Assembly: GCA_021234155.1 (NCBI GenBank)
Contig: JAJEKV010000342.1
Span: forward strand, 1 to 64,000
Source: Isoetes taiwanensis
Lineage: Eukaryota > Streptophyta > Lycopodiopsida > Isoetales > Isoetaceae
DNA: 64,000 bases
Reading direction: 5' to 3'
How positions within the stretch are numbered: position 1 is the stretch's first letter; the number at the start of each line of letters is the position of its first letter. The notes below the pieces were generated by a model that was given only the letters and a program-made list of their open reading frames with translations, had not been told where the DNA came from and made no database searches. Made by a program: the position numbers and the translations under genes. This document shows positions 1-12,566 of the stretch, piece after piece.

Positions 1-480
1 GAATCAAGTCTCCATAGTGTACGTGTTTTTTTGAGGCCCGAGCATAGGGGTTAAAGCAACGGCGAGGGCGATGTGCGGACAAGCAAAGCGTCACGTTACA
101 TGCCATGTTTTACTACCCAAATTTTCATTCTGAAGTTTTCCTACTTTTCAGCTCTTCCCATTCATCATTATTGCTCCACGCCATTCATTCTTACAATTCA
201 ACGGCCGTTCTGTATCTCTAATTGCATCCATCATTGCTCCTAGTACTCCTACATTTGCTTGCGGTTCATCACTTACAAAACAATAAAGGCATGGCCGGTG
301 GAAGGATATCTATCCATAGGCTTGTGGGTGAGAATGCTATCCTTAACTAGAAGGATGACTATGGAGTTACATAGGTAGAACTATAGGGTTCAAAATAAAT
401 GCTATGGATAGTATATTGCAAAAAAAAAAGGGAAGGGAGGGGAAGGGGTTTGAAGAGGAGGATATTTGCAAATTTGCACC
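1..480. other. AT-rich intergenic sequence
   Basis: I see no gene, repeat or terminal inverted repeat here. The ORFs in this stretch have no recognisable motif and overlap on both strands. Confidence 0.5.
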
Positions 481-493
481 CTCAATAATACAT

Positions 494-2169
494 GGATCAC
501 ACCATGCGAAAATGCATATGCACTTTGTAAATGTGTAGTGAGATTTAAGCGTCATGTGATCCTTGCTTCTTTTCTTCCCCTCTTCTTGATTTATATTCAC
601 TCTTGAATCAAATATTTTTCTTTGGGCTATATTTATCGGATAATATGGGGATTTGGGACTAGGGAAAAGCATTATGGCATCGTTGTTGTCTAACATATGG
701 ACATAAGAGACATGCTTTTCCAAGATATACATTCAAGGCAATGGGCATCTAGTTTTTACGTTGTAAAATTGTGGGAGCCCGAGCTTCAAAGTTGTCCCAT
801 GACCTCGTTTAGTTTTAATTGTGCAAAGCCTTATGAGAATGGTGTCCTTGCAATGAAGAAATGTTTGATAAGGCGTGCATCGAGGGACTTGGGTTGTTGA
901 AAAAAATGAGTTACAAAATATTTGCTCCATTAGAGATGTTTACTAATGCCGACACAAAAGCTCCAAAGACATATTGTATAAAATGTAAGCTTTCATGAGC
1001 CCTTTGGATCAGTTAACTCAAAGTGTCACATATGGAAACATTGTTAGGTTTGATAAAATAACATAAAAATCTTATTTAATAAAGCTTTGGTTGTTGGTAA
1101 AGTGTTGGCTTATTGATTATGTGTTTGTATTTTACTTTGAAACCCTCTTTGAAAAAAGTTTAGTTCATAAAACATAATATAACTTGGAATGATACATATT
1201 TTATATGCAAATGGGAGACTATTGATGAGGGACTTGGTGTTATTATCTATTGACAACAAACAAGAAAGTGGATCACACCATGCGAATTTATTATATTCCA
1301 ACCTTTTAGCTTATACTAAAAATTAAGCTTGGTGTGATCTTTTGGAAAAACATGACTTCTATAGTAAAATTACTTTGATTATCTTTTAATAAAAAAAATA
1401 TATATGTGTCTTATTTGAAGTTAAGTGTGGATATGTGACGTGCTCATTTATTGATAAAGTGTTTGCTTTTGAAAAGGGCTAATAACTTTTATGTACTACT
1501 AGAGTTGGTAAAAGTATTTTAGATGCAAATAGGATGCTTGATGTGATCCTTCTTAAAAAAGATATGCTCTTTTGAAAGGGACTAATAACTTTATGCACTT
1601 GGGTTGGTAAAGCATTAAATGAGAAGGGGTACTTGTGTTTAATTTTAATTTGACAACAAATAAGAAAGTGGATCACCACGATTTTGAATTTAGTGTGTTC
1701 CATTTTTGTTGCATATGTACTATTAAACTTGGTGTGATCCTTCTTGAAAAATAATATGCTCTTTGAAAGGGATAATGACTTATGTACTTAAGAGTGGTAA
1801 AGCATTTTAGATACAAATAGGAATGAGTACTTTTGTGTTTAATTTTAATTTGACAACAAATAAGAAAGTGGATCACACCATGCGCAATTTAGTGTATCCT
1901 TTTTTTTTTTGCATATGTATTATTAAACTTGGTGTGATCCATCTTGAAAAAAAAAAGCTTTCAAGTAAAAGGAAAGAAAGAAATATCTTATTTAAAGTGT
2001 AAAGTGTTAGTATATAAAGTGTTGGTTTATTAAAATACTATTTGTTTAAGCTAAGTTGTAAGTTGAATATTTGTGTTTCTATTTATTTTTTTTACTAAAA
2101 AAGGATCACACAGCGTAATTTCTTATATGCAATTACTTCTGCGCATGAAGATTTCGCATCATATGATCC
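494..2169. repeat. Five spaced copies of a short inverted repeat
   Basis: Five segments of about 70 bp open with GGATCACACCATGCG (or a variant) and close with a match to its complement, TGGTGTGATCC. They lie at about 494-562, 1270-1340, 1670-1740, 1870-1940 and 2103-2169. The copies at 1670 and 1870 are 200 bp apart and share flanking sequence (a run that includes aagaaagtgg), so at least part of the array is a diverged 200-bp tandem repeat. Each arm pair could form a hairpin with an 8-11 bp stem and a 45-50 nt loop. No coding potential is visible. It may be a decayed MITE cluster or a small satellite. Confidence 0.65.
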
Positions 2170-2639
2170 TCTTTAAACAAGGATGGCTTTGACCTTCAAT
2201 GTTCATAAATTTTATGAATGTTTGCATATAAGAATGTCACATATCATATTTTCTTAAAAATGGTCATCAAATGGATAACTAGTCAAAAGAGTTCTTCTAC
2301 TACTTAAAGAGTTTCAAGACTCATTTTTGCTATAATTTAAATAGCAATAGAGTTTTAAAGGAATCTATTGTTAAAGGTAGTCAAAGACTTCTTGTATTAG
2401 CGGTATCTAAACACAAACACCATAACCTTTGTACTTCAAAAATGTATAAACCATTCACATTGCAAAGTATAATGTCATTTATTAGCATCTTCACGTCCCC
2501 TTCCTTATCGAAGCAGCTCATCTCAAGGAAGCGTATTCGATTCGAATGCCCTTCATCCTCTCTCAATCTCTCACAATATCCTAGGAGGCGGAGTTACCTT
2601 CACCACAAAATGGGACTAAATTGAAGCGTCTGAAATGGC

Positions 2640-2945
2640 GGTTTCTTGCCACTCAACGGATCCAATGGATATAAGCGCCATCGCCCGGATGTCAACACTT
2701 TTTGAGCACGCAAGACACAACGGTCGAGGTCTAAGTTCTTATTTTTTAGACCTCCTTTTGCGATTGAAGACCTGGAGCATATTCGTGGAGTCGGTTGGAT
2801 CCTTATCCACACATCATTTGGAGCTTCCATCTGCGTGGATGCGACGGGTGAAATGAAGGTGTACAATTTGTATGCCCGGCACAATTACCCGCCGTGTGAG
2901 TCGAGCGTCCGTACTAACCTCGTTTTGAAATTTTGCAGCGTGCAT
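2640..2945 (+). other. Coding-like segment, unrecognised
   Basis: One forward frame from about 2745 reads continuously to the segment end with normal-looking protein composition (it contains ASICVDATGEMKVYNLYARH). It ends at a run reading ...TTTTGCAG that could be a splice acceptor or simply exon sequence. There is no clear start codon and I do not recognise the family. It could be a captured exon or chance. The overlapping minus-strand ORF looks like a shadow. Confidence 0.25.
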
Positions 2946-3069
2946 ATGGAAAAATCGAAAAGTCCATTCTCCTACAATCCATGCTTTTATACATTAAGCA
3001 AATTCAAATTCTCAATTGTAGGGGGCGGAAGCTTTGTATTGGGATGAAGTAAAGATCCGGTTAATGTTG

Positions 3070-3257
3070 GGTTCACATGGGCCCGAGCGGGCGCTGGCTT
3101 AAAAACCCAACTTGGGCTGAGGCAAAAAAAATCAGCCCGTTTTGGAAAATCAGCCCCTCAAAGATCCAACTTGCATAGCTGCGGTGGCGTTGAATTTTTA
3201 ATCAGTAACTCCTGATTCGCTTTTCGGAGGGAGGGCCTAAACTTCTCCATGTGAACC
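3070..3257. repeat. Short inverted-repeat unit, possible MITE
   Basis: GGTTCACATGG at 3070-3080 faces its exact complement at 3247-3257, and GC-rich sequence around gagcgggcgctgg is partly mirrored beside it. Related flanking words (gcggaagcttgtat-like) occur at about 3023 and 3346. I could not find a target-site duplication, so the transposon interpretation is weak. Confidence 0.3.
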
Positions 3258-3374
3258 ACCCATATAGCGCCCGGCCGCCCGCCCTCGAAATAAATGAAAG
3301 CACGCTACAAAGCTTCAACCTACACATTCAAATTTTGAAATGTGGAAGGCGGGAAGCTTGTATGGCCATGGCCT

Positions 3375-3770
3375 CTAAATGAAAATAAGCGCCAAGAAAT
3401 CGGGTGACACACGCTGGTGGTATCGACAAACCAAGAGACCGCGTGTTGCATCAGTCTGTCCGACAACCAACAAAATTAAATACATATGGCACCATGAATG
3501 CGCGATCCCCTTATTCCGGAGAATATTCCAAGTAAATCTGTAATGATGAGATGTTGATATCCTAGGTGGCATGGGAAAAAGGAGCGGAAATATGGCGTGG
3601 GCCGCTGATGGGAGGCCATTTTCAGACCCCAAATCCGCCCTAATGCCGTGCGCCCAGCTTGTCAGATCGTCCTCCGACCGCATTTGAGCGTAAGCAGAGA
3701 CATGGACACCTTTGGATCGAGAGGAGTGAACCAGGGGATGGGGTATTTGGTCGATCAAATAGCATAAACC
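3375..3770. other. No supported gene
   Basis: A 127-codon minus-strand reading frame exists but shows no motif, and the region lies between repeats. I see no further structure. Confidence 0.4.
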
Positions 3771-3789
3771 TTACTCCACCTTTGAATCA

Positions 3790-4811
3790 GAGAGGTTTAG
3801 CCTATTAGATCACCCCTAGCGACCAAGTAGATCCAGAGATTGGCCTAACTAAAGAACCTAACTCTATGAGATAGATTAGTTCTTTATTATTTATTATGTT
3901 GATATGATGGACGGATGGATTACGCGGAACTCATTGTATGGGGAAGGGGGTAGAGACTTAAAGCTTAGTAGATGATGCTCCTAGTTAGTCCCTCTTAGTG
4001 CATTACTAGATTTCGCCTGCGTGTACAAAGAACCCCACACGGTTGTGGGTGAAGGGGCCAGCCGGCTTAGAATGAGGTTCGTGTTCGACCCTTGACCCGA
4101 TCCCTCGGTGTGTAAGGCCTACGGGGATCAGAGTGACTAGGTCCTAATGGCTTGCCACCGGGTGTGGGTAAGGCATGGGCTCGACACTGTGGGGTGGAGT
4201 TCACCTTCCAGTGGGTTAAGTCGAATAAGAGCGCTGGCCCCTCTAGTCACCTTGGGTCGAGAATGTAGATCTCACGGGGAGTGATCCCTACCGCCCCATC
4301 CGGAACTTGGGAGATGTAACCAGGGAATAGCCCCTTTGGCTATGCACCCGTGAGCCTCAGTCGAGTCCCAACACTTTTCAACCTACTCCGCAAAGTGTAA
4401 ATGAGGGGCGGATGGAGTGGACAACCCAATGCCATGTTCTTGTGCCAGCCCAATCCATTGTCATGATTACATGCAATGAACTCGAGGCCCAAGCTTGTCG
4501 GGTCTATCCCGGGTGGTTCCGGAGCCTTGGGTAGGAACTTCCTTTGTATTGTGCTGATCTTTGTCTATGCAGATATGTGGTGAGCCATCCTTCGAGATGG
4601 TCATGATGTGCTTTGATGTATATGTACTTACATATGTTTACGCTTCCGCAGCTAGGTAGGCCCTGAGGGAGACAGGGTAAATGACACCTTCATTCTTCCC
4701 ACTGGATTGCAGTGATGTGTGGAGGGCCTTGTATCAGCGTGGAGCTGGTATAGGGGATGAACTCCTGTTTGTATACGATGAGTGCATCGTATACGAGTAG
4801 GGGACGTCACA
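3790..4811 (+). repeat. Gypsy-type long terminal repeat, copy 1
   Basis: This block recurs in reverse complement at 30714-31530 and, more diverged, at about 47400-48305, which identifies it as a dispersed LTR. Its 3' end, GACGTCACA, is followed after one base by a primer-binding site, which fixes the right boundary and the plus orientation. The left boundary is uncertain because similarity to the other copies fades between 3790 and 3990. A single LTR beside a decayed interior means the element is incomplete in this window. Confidence 0.7.
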
Positions 4812-4812
4812 A

Positions 4813-4824
4813 TGGTATCAGAGC
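4813..4824 (+). promoter_or_regulatory. Retrotransposon primer-binding site (initiator Met tRNA type)
   Basis: TGGTATCAGAGC is the classic plant retrotransposon site complementary to the 3' end of initiator methionine tRNA. It begins two bases after the LTR end, as expected for minus-strand cDNA priming. Confidence 0.8.
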
Positions 4825-5018
4825 GATGTTCTTGGAGACCAAGAGCAAAGCACTGACCATGCTCCCAGTAGTACTAACTTGATAGGATCCTCAAGCCTCG
4901 AAAAGTGGGAAATTTTTTTCTCATTTTTGGTAGTTTATGCTAAGCTAGTAACAGTTAAGTAAATTGGAACTTAATAAGACTAAAAAGAATGAGCCAAAAC
5001 CTCCTCAGGCAAGGTGGT

Positions 5019-5463
5019 CTCACAGCTCGCGCCTGGTCAAAGAACTAGACTTTAGTTTTTGAGCAGGGCGCTACCTGTGAGACATTGAGCAAGAACACCT
5101 TAAAACTTGATGAATTTGAGAAAAGTAATATAGTAAGGCTAGTTCCAAGGTAGGAATTAGTTAGAATAGCATGTTTAAATTACTTAAATTACTTAAAAAT
5201 GTGCAAGATCTCACAGCTCGCGCCTGGTCAAAGAACTAAACTTTAGTTTTTGAGCGAGGCGCAAGCTGTGAGACATCGAGCCAAGAACACACTAAACTTG
5301 ATGAATTTGAGAAAAGTAATATGGTAAGGCTAGTTCCAAGGTAGGAATTAGTTAGAATAGCATGTTTAAATTACTTAAATTACTTAAAAATGTGCAAGAT
5401 CTCACAGCTCGCGCCTGGTCAAAGAACTAAACTTTAGTTTTTGAGCAGGGCGCTACCTGTGAG
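5019..5463 (+). repeat. Three 63-nt hairpins in a 191-bp tandem repeat, LTR leader
   Basis: Near-identical segments at 5019-5081, 5210-5272 and 5401-5463 each start CTCACAGCTCGCGCCTGG and end with a complementary arm (gaggcgcaagctgtgag in the middle copy). Each could fold into a long hairpin with a central CTAAACTTTAG-like loop. The copies are 191 bp apart, and the 128-bp linker is also duplicated. They sit 195-640 bp downstream of the primer-binding site, that is, in the untranslated leader of the retrotransposon. A role in RNA packaging or translation is only an inference. In copies 1 and 3 the right arm reads agggcgctacctgtgag, so the stem is imperfect. Confidence 0.8.
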
Positions 5464-5465
5464 AC

Positions 5466-8400
5466 CTCCAAACTTTGAACTTCCATAACTTGAGCTACAG
5501 AGCTCCAAATCGCCTGAAATTTGTTGCAATAGGACCGTTAGACAGCCTAGAATCCATTTATGACCTCAAATTAGGCTATAAATATCAAACCCTAGCTCAA
5601 AATGACCAAAATTGCTCAAACCCTTGAATTGTTTTTCCAAACTGTAGTTTGTTTGTAGATAGAAGCATACCCCATTAGTAGCTCGCAAGTATTGCTCTCG
5701 GCTCGAAGCTGATGCCTTACTCCTAGATAGAAGTGCCCAAGAACACCCTTTTGTTATAGTCATCTAGACCTCAGCATAGCAACTCAAGTCCAACTGTTAG
5801 TACATCACCTCTGCTCATGCCAAAGGCATAAACCTTGACCTAATTCTGTGTCCTTCTAATAGAATTTGACTTATATTGCCGCCACATTGACACTCCCTAT
5901 TGTCGTGGGGTACCTAGAAAGGAGCTAGAGTCTAGAGCTGCCCAAGCGCCCATGTGTAGAGATGGGACCCCTCCCTCAAAACCAACTTTGCTAGGACCTT
6001 AGAGTATGCCTCAAACATCATGGAGGTCTTGCAAAACAACCCTCATGTCATGCCATACCACATGTCCTAATGTCCATAGACTTGTATATCATAGATATGT
6101 CTTCAGTAATGCTACTCAAGCCATCTTGTTTGCATATAGAGCCCAAAATGTTGTAGGAGAGCCCTTCAAGTAGACCTTAGACTCTAGGATATCGGCGTTG
6201 CTAAGGAAATGCACAGGGCGAGCCATAGAAGAGCTAGAGGCTTAACTTCTTGAAGACATCAAGGTCCCAACCGACGCATTTACGAGATAAGGAGAGGAGA
6301 CCAAAAGGCGAATCCAAGAGAGGGAAGCACAACGACAAACACCTAAACCGACAAACGAGTAGAACAGACACCATCGCCTAGCATCAATCTTCATCAAATG
6401 GGAAGGATATTTGGTAACCAGTGCATCAAGAATTTTCTAGATGTCAACCTCTCGGCTACCACGTCCATGAGCTCACATCGGGAAAGAGGATCTCGGACGC
6501 CTTCACCAACTCGACGCATTACATGAGTTTCAAATGGAAGAATGCAAGGCAGCAAAATACAAAAGCGAAGAAGGCGTTAGAATCGATACCGCATTAGCAT
6601 CACGAGCTAGGGCCGAAGGCATAATCTTCCCGGAGGAGAGAAGTCATGGCGACCAAGGTGAGCCGATAGAAACCGGAGGAAGACCACCCGCGACCTTGCA
6701 GCCCAAGAGCTCAGCTTTAATGTCATGCAATGTCAACAAAAGGAGCAAACAAGCTTCACGAACCACAAAGCACCTAAAGGCTGACTTCAGACAAGCTTCC
6801 AGCCCCCTTGCACCGGCGGGAGAACTTTCATCGGTTCCAAAAGTAGGAGACCATGAGGGGAGGAGACGCATATCGAGGGAAGGAACATCTCGACTTGAAG
6901 GCCTATATCAGCATTAGGGGCAAGATCAAGGAGGGAGCATATTCTCGCCGAACAAGAATTCGGACCCGTAAAACACATAGAAACTAAAAGGAAGGGCGAC
7001 CTTACTACGTCAGCCCGTGAGTTTTGAGACTCGAATGGATAGGGACCCAAAAAGGAGGAGGCGACCTAGCCAGCCGGTACAAATCACGCCAAAGGCGACC
7101 AAAAGGAGCTATGATAGGTGCAATGAAGATGATCACACTTCCGGGCACAAGAGAGGCACCTCGGAATGGAGCAAAGCCCAAGCAAAGGAGTTGCACTCGG
7201 AAATTCAACCCGCGAAGGAATGACAATGCACGCCTACTGACCCGCGATCACGATCTCGAGCTTCAAGATATTCAAGAATGGTTGATCAAATTGCCGGTGA
7301 TCCTACTCAAGCGATCAACGGCACCCGCACAACGGCAACCTTGCAACGACACACCGCATGTAGGGATGTTGGCGGTCACCGCATTCCTCACGGCGAATAT
7401 ACACATTAAGGAGGAGCATCTTTCTCAAGGGATCACATCGACAAACACTGCTTCTAACTTAGCGCGGGATCTAAACTCGGATCGGAACATGAAGCTCAAC
7501 AATAGTAGCGGCGTCTCAAGGAATCGAGTCAACCAAGAGCGAAGAAGATGCGATAAAACCGAAGGAGTATAAACATTTAAGTAGATCTTCGTAGTTGTTT
7601 TGGAAAAGTGGATGAATTAAAATCCCAATGTAAATGCATATATGTGTATTGTATACCTCGGATGTTCACACAGATATAGTGGAGAAACATGAGTACAGTC
7701 ATGTTTTATGGATTTAGCACTTAGATCGGGGAAGCTCCTTCACCGACTACCAAAAGAGGAAGCAAGGAAGCACAACAATAGCCCAAGATCAAAATGGAAG
7801 AGCAAGTACGAGGAGAAACGATCGGAGGCCAAGCAAACCTTCGACTCCAAACACTTCGGAAGTGCCCTCAAGTAGAAGACCGCCGTCCACCCAATGTCAG
7901 AATAAAAAGACAACACCGGTCATGTCAAGATCATCCCGTCACGCACCGAGGACATCGTGGGGACTTAACACTACCTCTTGTGACAAGCAACAACACTTGA
8001 CCGAACTTATGACACGAAAGTGGCCTCAACAATAGGAGGAACCCCACAACAACAACGAGCCAACTAAGAAGGCAACATCTCGACAACCATAATTCCACCT
8101 TGTGGTAATATAGGGTGATGCGCTATGACACGGGTATTAGATGGAGATGCACCTACGAAAAGCCAACTGCGACGAGGAGATATGCCTTCAACAACTAGGT
8201 GATGGCTTCACTGTACTCCTACCAAGAATTAGAAGAGAAGAAGCCGATCATACCTCCAACATGTGGTGAACGCCAAACGCCCAAGGTAGAAGCATTCGAC
8301 ACCTTAACGACAAGGATAGCAACTGAAGCACCTTCGCAAAAGAGAGTTCAAGATAATAGCCGGGCTATTCAACGGTGAGTATATTTAAAGGCGTGTACTC

Positions 8401-9700
8401 CTTCAACTCAAGGGTCAAGCTCTTGCGCAGATATAAGGATCCATCATCCCGGCAATATAGCCGGCGGGGAGGAGAGCCATGATGCTTTACTTGCCGTGAG
8501 AGACCCACATGCATAGAGGGACAAAGGTCGAACTGAAAGCTGGAGAAGTGCTAGCAACCGACTTCTTCCCACGAGCTCCCTAGAGGCAAATGCAGGAGGA
8601 TCAAACCCGACGAGCACAATCAAAGCCACCTGAAGGTACCTCAAGACAAGAAGACGGCATAGTGGAACGCGGGACAACGCCCAAGCCATGATCGAGGGGA
8701 TCAAACAAGGAAGTTTGGAAGCTCGATGGAGAAGCTAACTAGGGCGAGGCGAAAGCCGATGACTTGCGCGTGGACTTGTATGCAACTTGGTGAACCCAAG
8801 GATGGGCGATTAAAAAGAACAATCTGCAGAAGAGAACAACCCGGAGGAGTATAGCCAAAGGAATCGCGCACAGCCTCAAGAGACGCCTTCAAATAGCTTC
8901 GAGTATCATGAAGGGGGGGATAATTACCGCCCGAGAACAGGATCAGGAAGCAGACCGAAATGTTGAAGCATCAACGACCGGCACACCTTTAGTTAGAATG
9001 TGATGCAAAGCGTGTTGTGCCATAACCGACAAACATCGCGAGGGCCCAAGTATATCAACAAGTTACCCGGAACGCAGTGGCATCGCACAAATAGGAGGAT
9101 ATAGATCGTCCAACACCATTGCAGGAGGAACACCGATGACATTGCCAAAGAGTAGGTGTGCAACTCGAGAAGGAAGGCACAAAGGGGGACCTAATAGCTC
9201 TAGTACTAATTGTAATCATGTAAGTTATATGCTTTGCATATATAGTTCCCTTGTTATTCCTTTCCCCCCCATAGCGTAACAGATCAAAGGAAGAGATGTC
9301 AGGCAATTTGCAGGGGTGAAGCAATCAACATCCTCAACACTCTTCGGGCAACAAGAGGACTCGATGTATGAGGCGTCGATGGAGTCGAAGAAACAATATC
9401 GGATCTGAGTCGCCCTTAGTTGCATCAAGACAAAGAGTTCAAGATGAAAGATCTTTTCAATCCGGTGCCACCTTGGGGCTTTTGAAAAGTGGCATGGAAG
9501 ATTTCAAGTGATCAGCTATGTCATCAAAGCCACCAGCAATGAGAGGCTTCTAACGAACAAAGTCAACCTCTACATCAAAGAGGAGCCACAGTCAAGGAGA
9601 CTGGAGCATCGAGCGACTCAGAAGAACGTTACCTTGCTATTTCAAGCAGGCAACGAGTGGATGAGCTTCTAGCAAGCTCAAGCATCTAAGGCCATGGGGC
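5466..9700 (+). mobile_element. Degenerate interior of the LTR element
   Basis: This purine-rich stretch follows the primer site and leader. Plus-strand frames at 6534-6917 and 7024-7572 have hydrophilic, gag-like composition (for example EECKAAKYKSEEGVRI), but I see no zinc knuckle, protease, reverse transcriptase or integrase motif. The phrase ATATTCTCGCCGAA occurs near 6938 and again near 9758. The absence of any pol domain over 4 kb suggests a non-autonomous element (a LARD-like derivative) or heavy decay. No matching 3' LTR lies directly downstream. Confidence 0.4.
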
Positions 9701-10341
9701 CTAGTAGGTTAAATGTAGGGATGGTAACATCCATATTGGGATTAGAAGGCATTGTTAAATATTCTCGCCGAAAGGATTGCCCCAATATTGAGCTAAGCGT
9801 CAAGGATTGGGAAGGAAATGCATAGGAGTAACTATAATTATACACGATTGTTAACAGACATCCAACGTATTGAAACCACTTGGTGAGATTGATCTCCTCG
9901 CTAAGAAGAAATCATTACTAGGATAATTGTTGACCATGTATAAATCTAGTACCTCCAAAAGAATAATCCAACCGAAAGAAAAGAAGTAATCTAACAAGTC
10001 CGGCCAACTTGTTACGATGACATCAATTCGATTGGTAGGAATATTCCAAGAGCTAAATAACTAAGAAAGGGGGAATCTCTAGAATATAAAAGAATAGTAC
10101 ATGTAAGGTACATCTAAAATAAGAATTATAGTAATCAAATAGTCTTTTGAGACAAAAGGAATTGTCGTCATGACAAAACCTTGTGGGATAGAATCGTTCT
10201 AACTAAGTAGGTAATCCATAACTATATTGAAATAAATGATAACATAATATGTGCATCCATCTTAGATGGTTATATATGTAGCTAAGGCTAGTAAATTAAT
10301 GCGCTAAGTAAGGCGTATAACCTCTTAAGGAGAGAATAGAT
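9701..10341. other. AT-rich sequence without a gene
   Basis: No motif-bearing frame is seen. A short purine run (agaaaggggga, about 10064) could be a polypurine tract, but no LTR follows it. Confidence 0.35.
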
Positions 10342-10428
10342 ATGACGTTGTGTACAACGTCATTAAAAAAGTGAGGGGACCATTTTCTTTTGAGAAGAAA
10401 GTGGGAGGGCTCAATCTTATGATTGAGC
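10342..10428. repeat. Three consecutive short hairpins
   Basis: Three inverted repeats lie within 87 bases. ATGACGTTGT is mirrored by ACAACGTCAT (10342-10363, 10-bp stem). CCATTTTCTT faces AAGAAAGTGG (10380-10404, one mismatch). GCTCAATC faces GATTGAGC (10409-10428, perfect). The surrounding sequence shows no gene. A structured RNA, a transposon end or chance are all possible. Confidence 0.6.
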
Positions 10429-10802
10429 GTGCTTGCATCAAATTGACCCGACCGGTAGAATAGAGTTCACTCTAGGCAATGGCTAAGAGAATAGAAGCGT
10501 AAGCTAGATAGATACCTTAGTGCTTAGGTGGCCTTCAACGTCTTGCGAGACCCGTAGTAGCTAACTACACCAAGGAATGGAGCAAAAACTATGGGAACAA
10601 CGCAACGACCAAGTCATCTCCAAATTACTCGACGCCGGCTCAATGGGTGGATGCATTCTAGCCTTAGGTAAGGCGTGGGCATGCATTATAAGCTTTAATG
10701 TATCTTATAAATAAGTTACATATAGATCCTAATAATTGCATAGAAATTACTGTACGTATATGTATCATACCGAAATAAGTTAAATAACAACGATAATCTG
10801 GG

Positions 10803-11440
10803 GATTAAACGCAAGTGCGCAATGTAGATGGAGCATCGATCCCTATGTATCAAGATATATAGAAGGTGAAAACTTTGACCTGACATACCTTGCTTGGTTT
10901 TTTCTTTGCTAGATTCTTCTTATGAAGATCCCTATGAAGCTTAGTAAAACTACTGGCTAATTATTTGATCAATCTCGGCAAACTCTCGTTCAAGTTCTGG
11001 TGAAAGATCTGTCAAATTTGTGGTTGAATGTTTGCTCAAACTGCAAGTCAACTTCCTGGTTAACTTGTGGTCAAATTTGCAGTAAGTTTTAAATAACTTG
11101 TTAGGTGAACCTTCGTCTGCCCATTTGGCTGAGCGCACAAGTGAAACCTCTAGTCAATTCTAGTTACATGCTTTGCCAACACCTTATGTACTTTTGGAGA
11201 ATGAATTCAAGTGCGTCCGATATGTAGAGGAAGCATCAGTCCTCGTCTATCACATGAAAATTTAGACCTGATATATCTCTTTTTTTTCCCCTTTGTTTTT
11301 TGGTTGGATTCCCCTCGTGTGTGACACTGCATATAAAGCCTAGTCAAACCACTGGCCAATTATTTGACCACCCCCTTGACCAAACTGTCGTTCAATTTGT
11401 GGTGAATCATCTGATCAAACTCAAGGTCAGTTTCTTCTTG
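10803..11440. repeat. Diverged two-copy repeat, unit about 395 bp
   Basis: The order gcaagtgcg...tgtag...gcatc...gacctgacatacc...ggccaattatttgac...gttcaa...gtgg recurs: copy 1 from about 10803 and copy 2 from about 11203. Matches include ctggctaattatttgatca versus ctggccaattatttgacca. The second copy is shorter. The 62-codon minus-strand frame inside copy 1 is not conserved in copy 2, so I do not call a gene. Confidence 0.55.
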
Positions 11441-12560
11441 TTTCAAATTAAAAGGATTCTCATATGGCTATGTTGGTAGTTGAATTTCTTGTTGAGAAAA
11501 TTTATTGGATATTTGTTCTTTGGTTTTTTTTTCTTCGACTCCAATTTTGACAAAATTTGATGGTCTTTGTGGCCTGCCTGGCATGGAAGTTAACAATGTT
11601 CTAAATATAGCCTTTAAATACTTTAAACGCCCAATGGTGCAACTGCCTTAGAGGATGTTGGACAAAAGACCTTAAGAAATGGTTAATAGTGGTCAATATA
11701 TCATCTTGGAAAATGGTTAACAACGGTAATGTGAACGAGCGATGTGGAATCTGAGATGTATGCTTTGCTAAATCCATGGAAAGTTTTTAGCCTGTTTTTG
11801 CCTATGGTGCAATTATATTGCATAATATGCCTAATGTTTGTTTTGGTTTATGGTTTAAGCAAACCTAGGGCTAAAAAAAACATAAATAATGCAATGGTTA
11901 GGGGTGTTTGCTCGGCGATTTTTTAGGCTGAAGCGGCCGCCCAGATGGTTTGGCAAAAATAAATATTAGGGTTTTTTTTCTGACGTTAAGCCGGCGCGAG
12001 ACGGCATCTGGTCGCAGCATGTTTGCTCGCAGATGGTCCAGCATGGTCGCTATTGCACAATATTTTATAAAGTAGACTCTCTACTCTCTACTTCTGTAAA
12101 AATCAAACAGAGGATGCCTTTATATAGGCAGGCAGTCTGTTTAAATCGTGGGCATATGATAACCAGGCACAAAATTTAGCAACCCACGGTAGAGAACCTA
12201 GCAATCCACAGTATTGAATCAAAACTCCTAATGATGCAGTGGCATCCTAGGCCAGCAAAAAAGCTGAGAGGTTTCTGGAAGTCTAGATTAAAGAAGGCCT
12301 CAGATTGAACAATGGGAGTGCACTTGAATTGTAAAGCAGTACATGACTAAGGTGAAGTTGAACCACAGCCCTGAAGATAGCCTCAGGGCATCTAGGCAAT
12401 GCAGCATGAAGGAAATATCAATGAAACATCAGGGAGAAATTACAAAAATGCCTAAAGTTTATCTACAAATAATAAACATATCAGAGTAGGGATTTTACAC
12501 GTATGCTCAATATACAAAATTTAAAATAGAATACTACAGCTTTAGGCATATAGTTGCTTC
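11441..12560. other. No supported gene
   Basis: Simple AT-rich sequence. The plus-strand frame at 11744-11926 has no recognisable motif. I see no repeat boundaries. Confidence 0.4.
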
Positions 12561-12566
12561 TCTACT

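Noticed and set aside
3375-3758. 127-codon minus-strand ORF
   Set aside because: No motif, no conservation evidence in the window and flanked by repeats; length alone is not enough.
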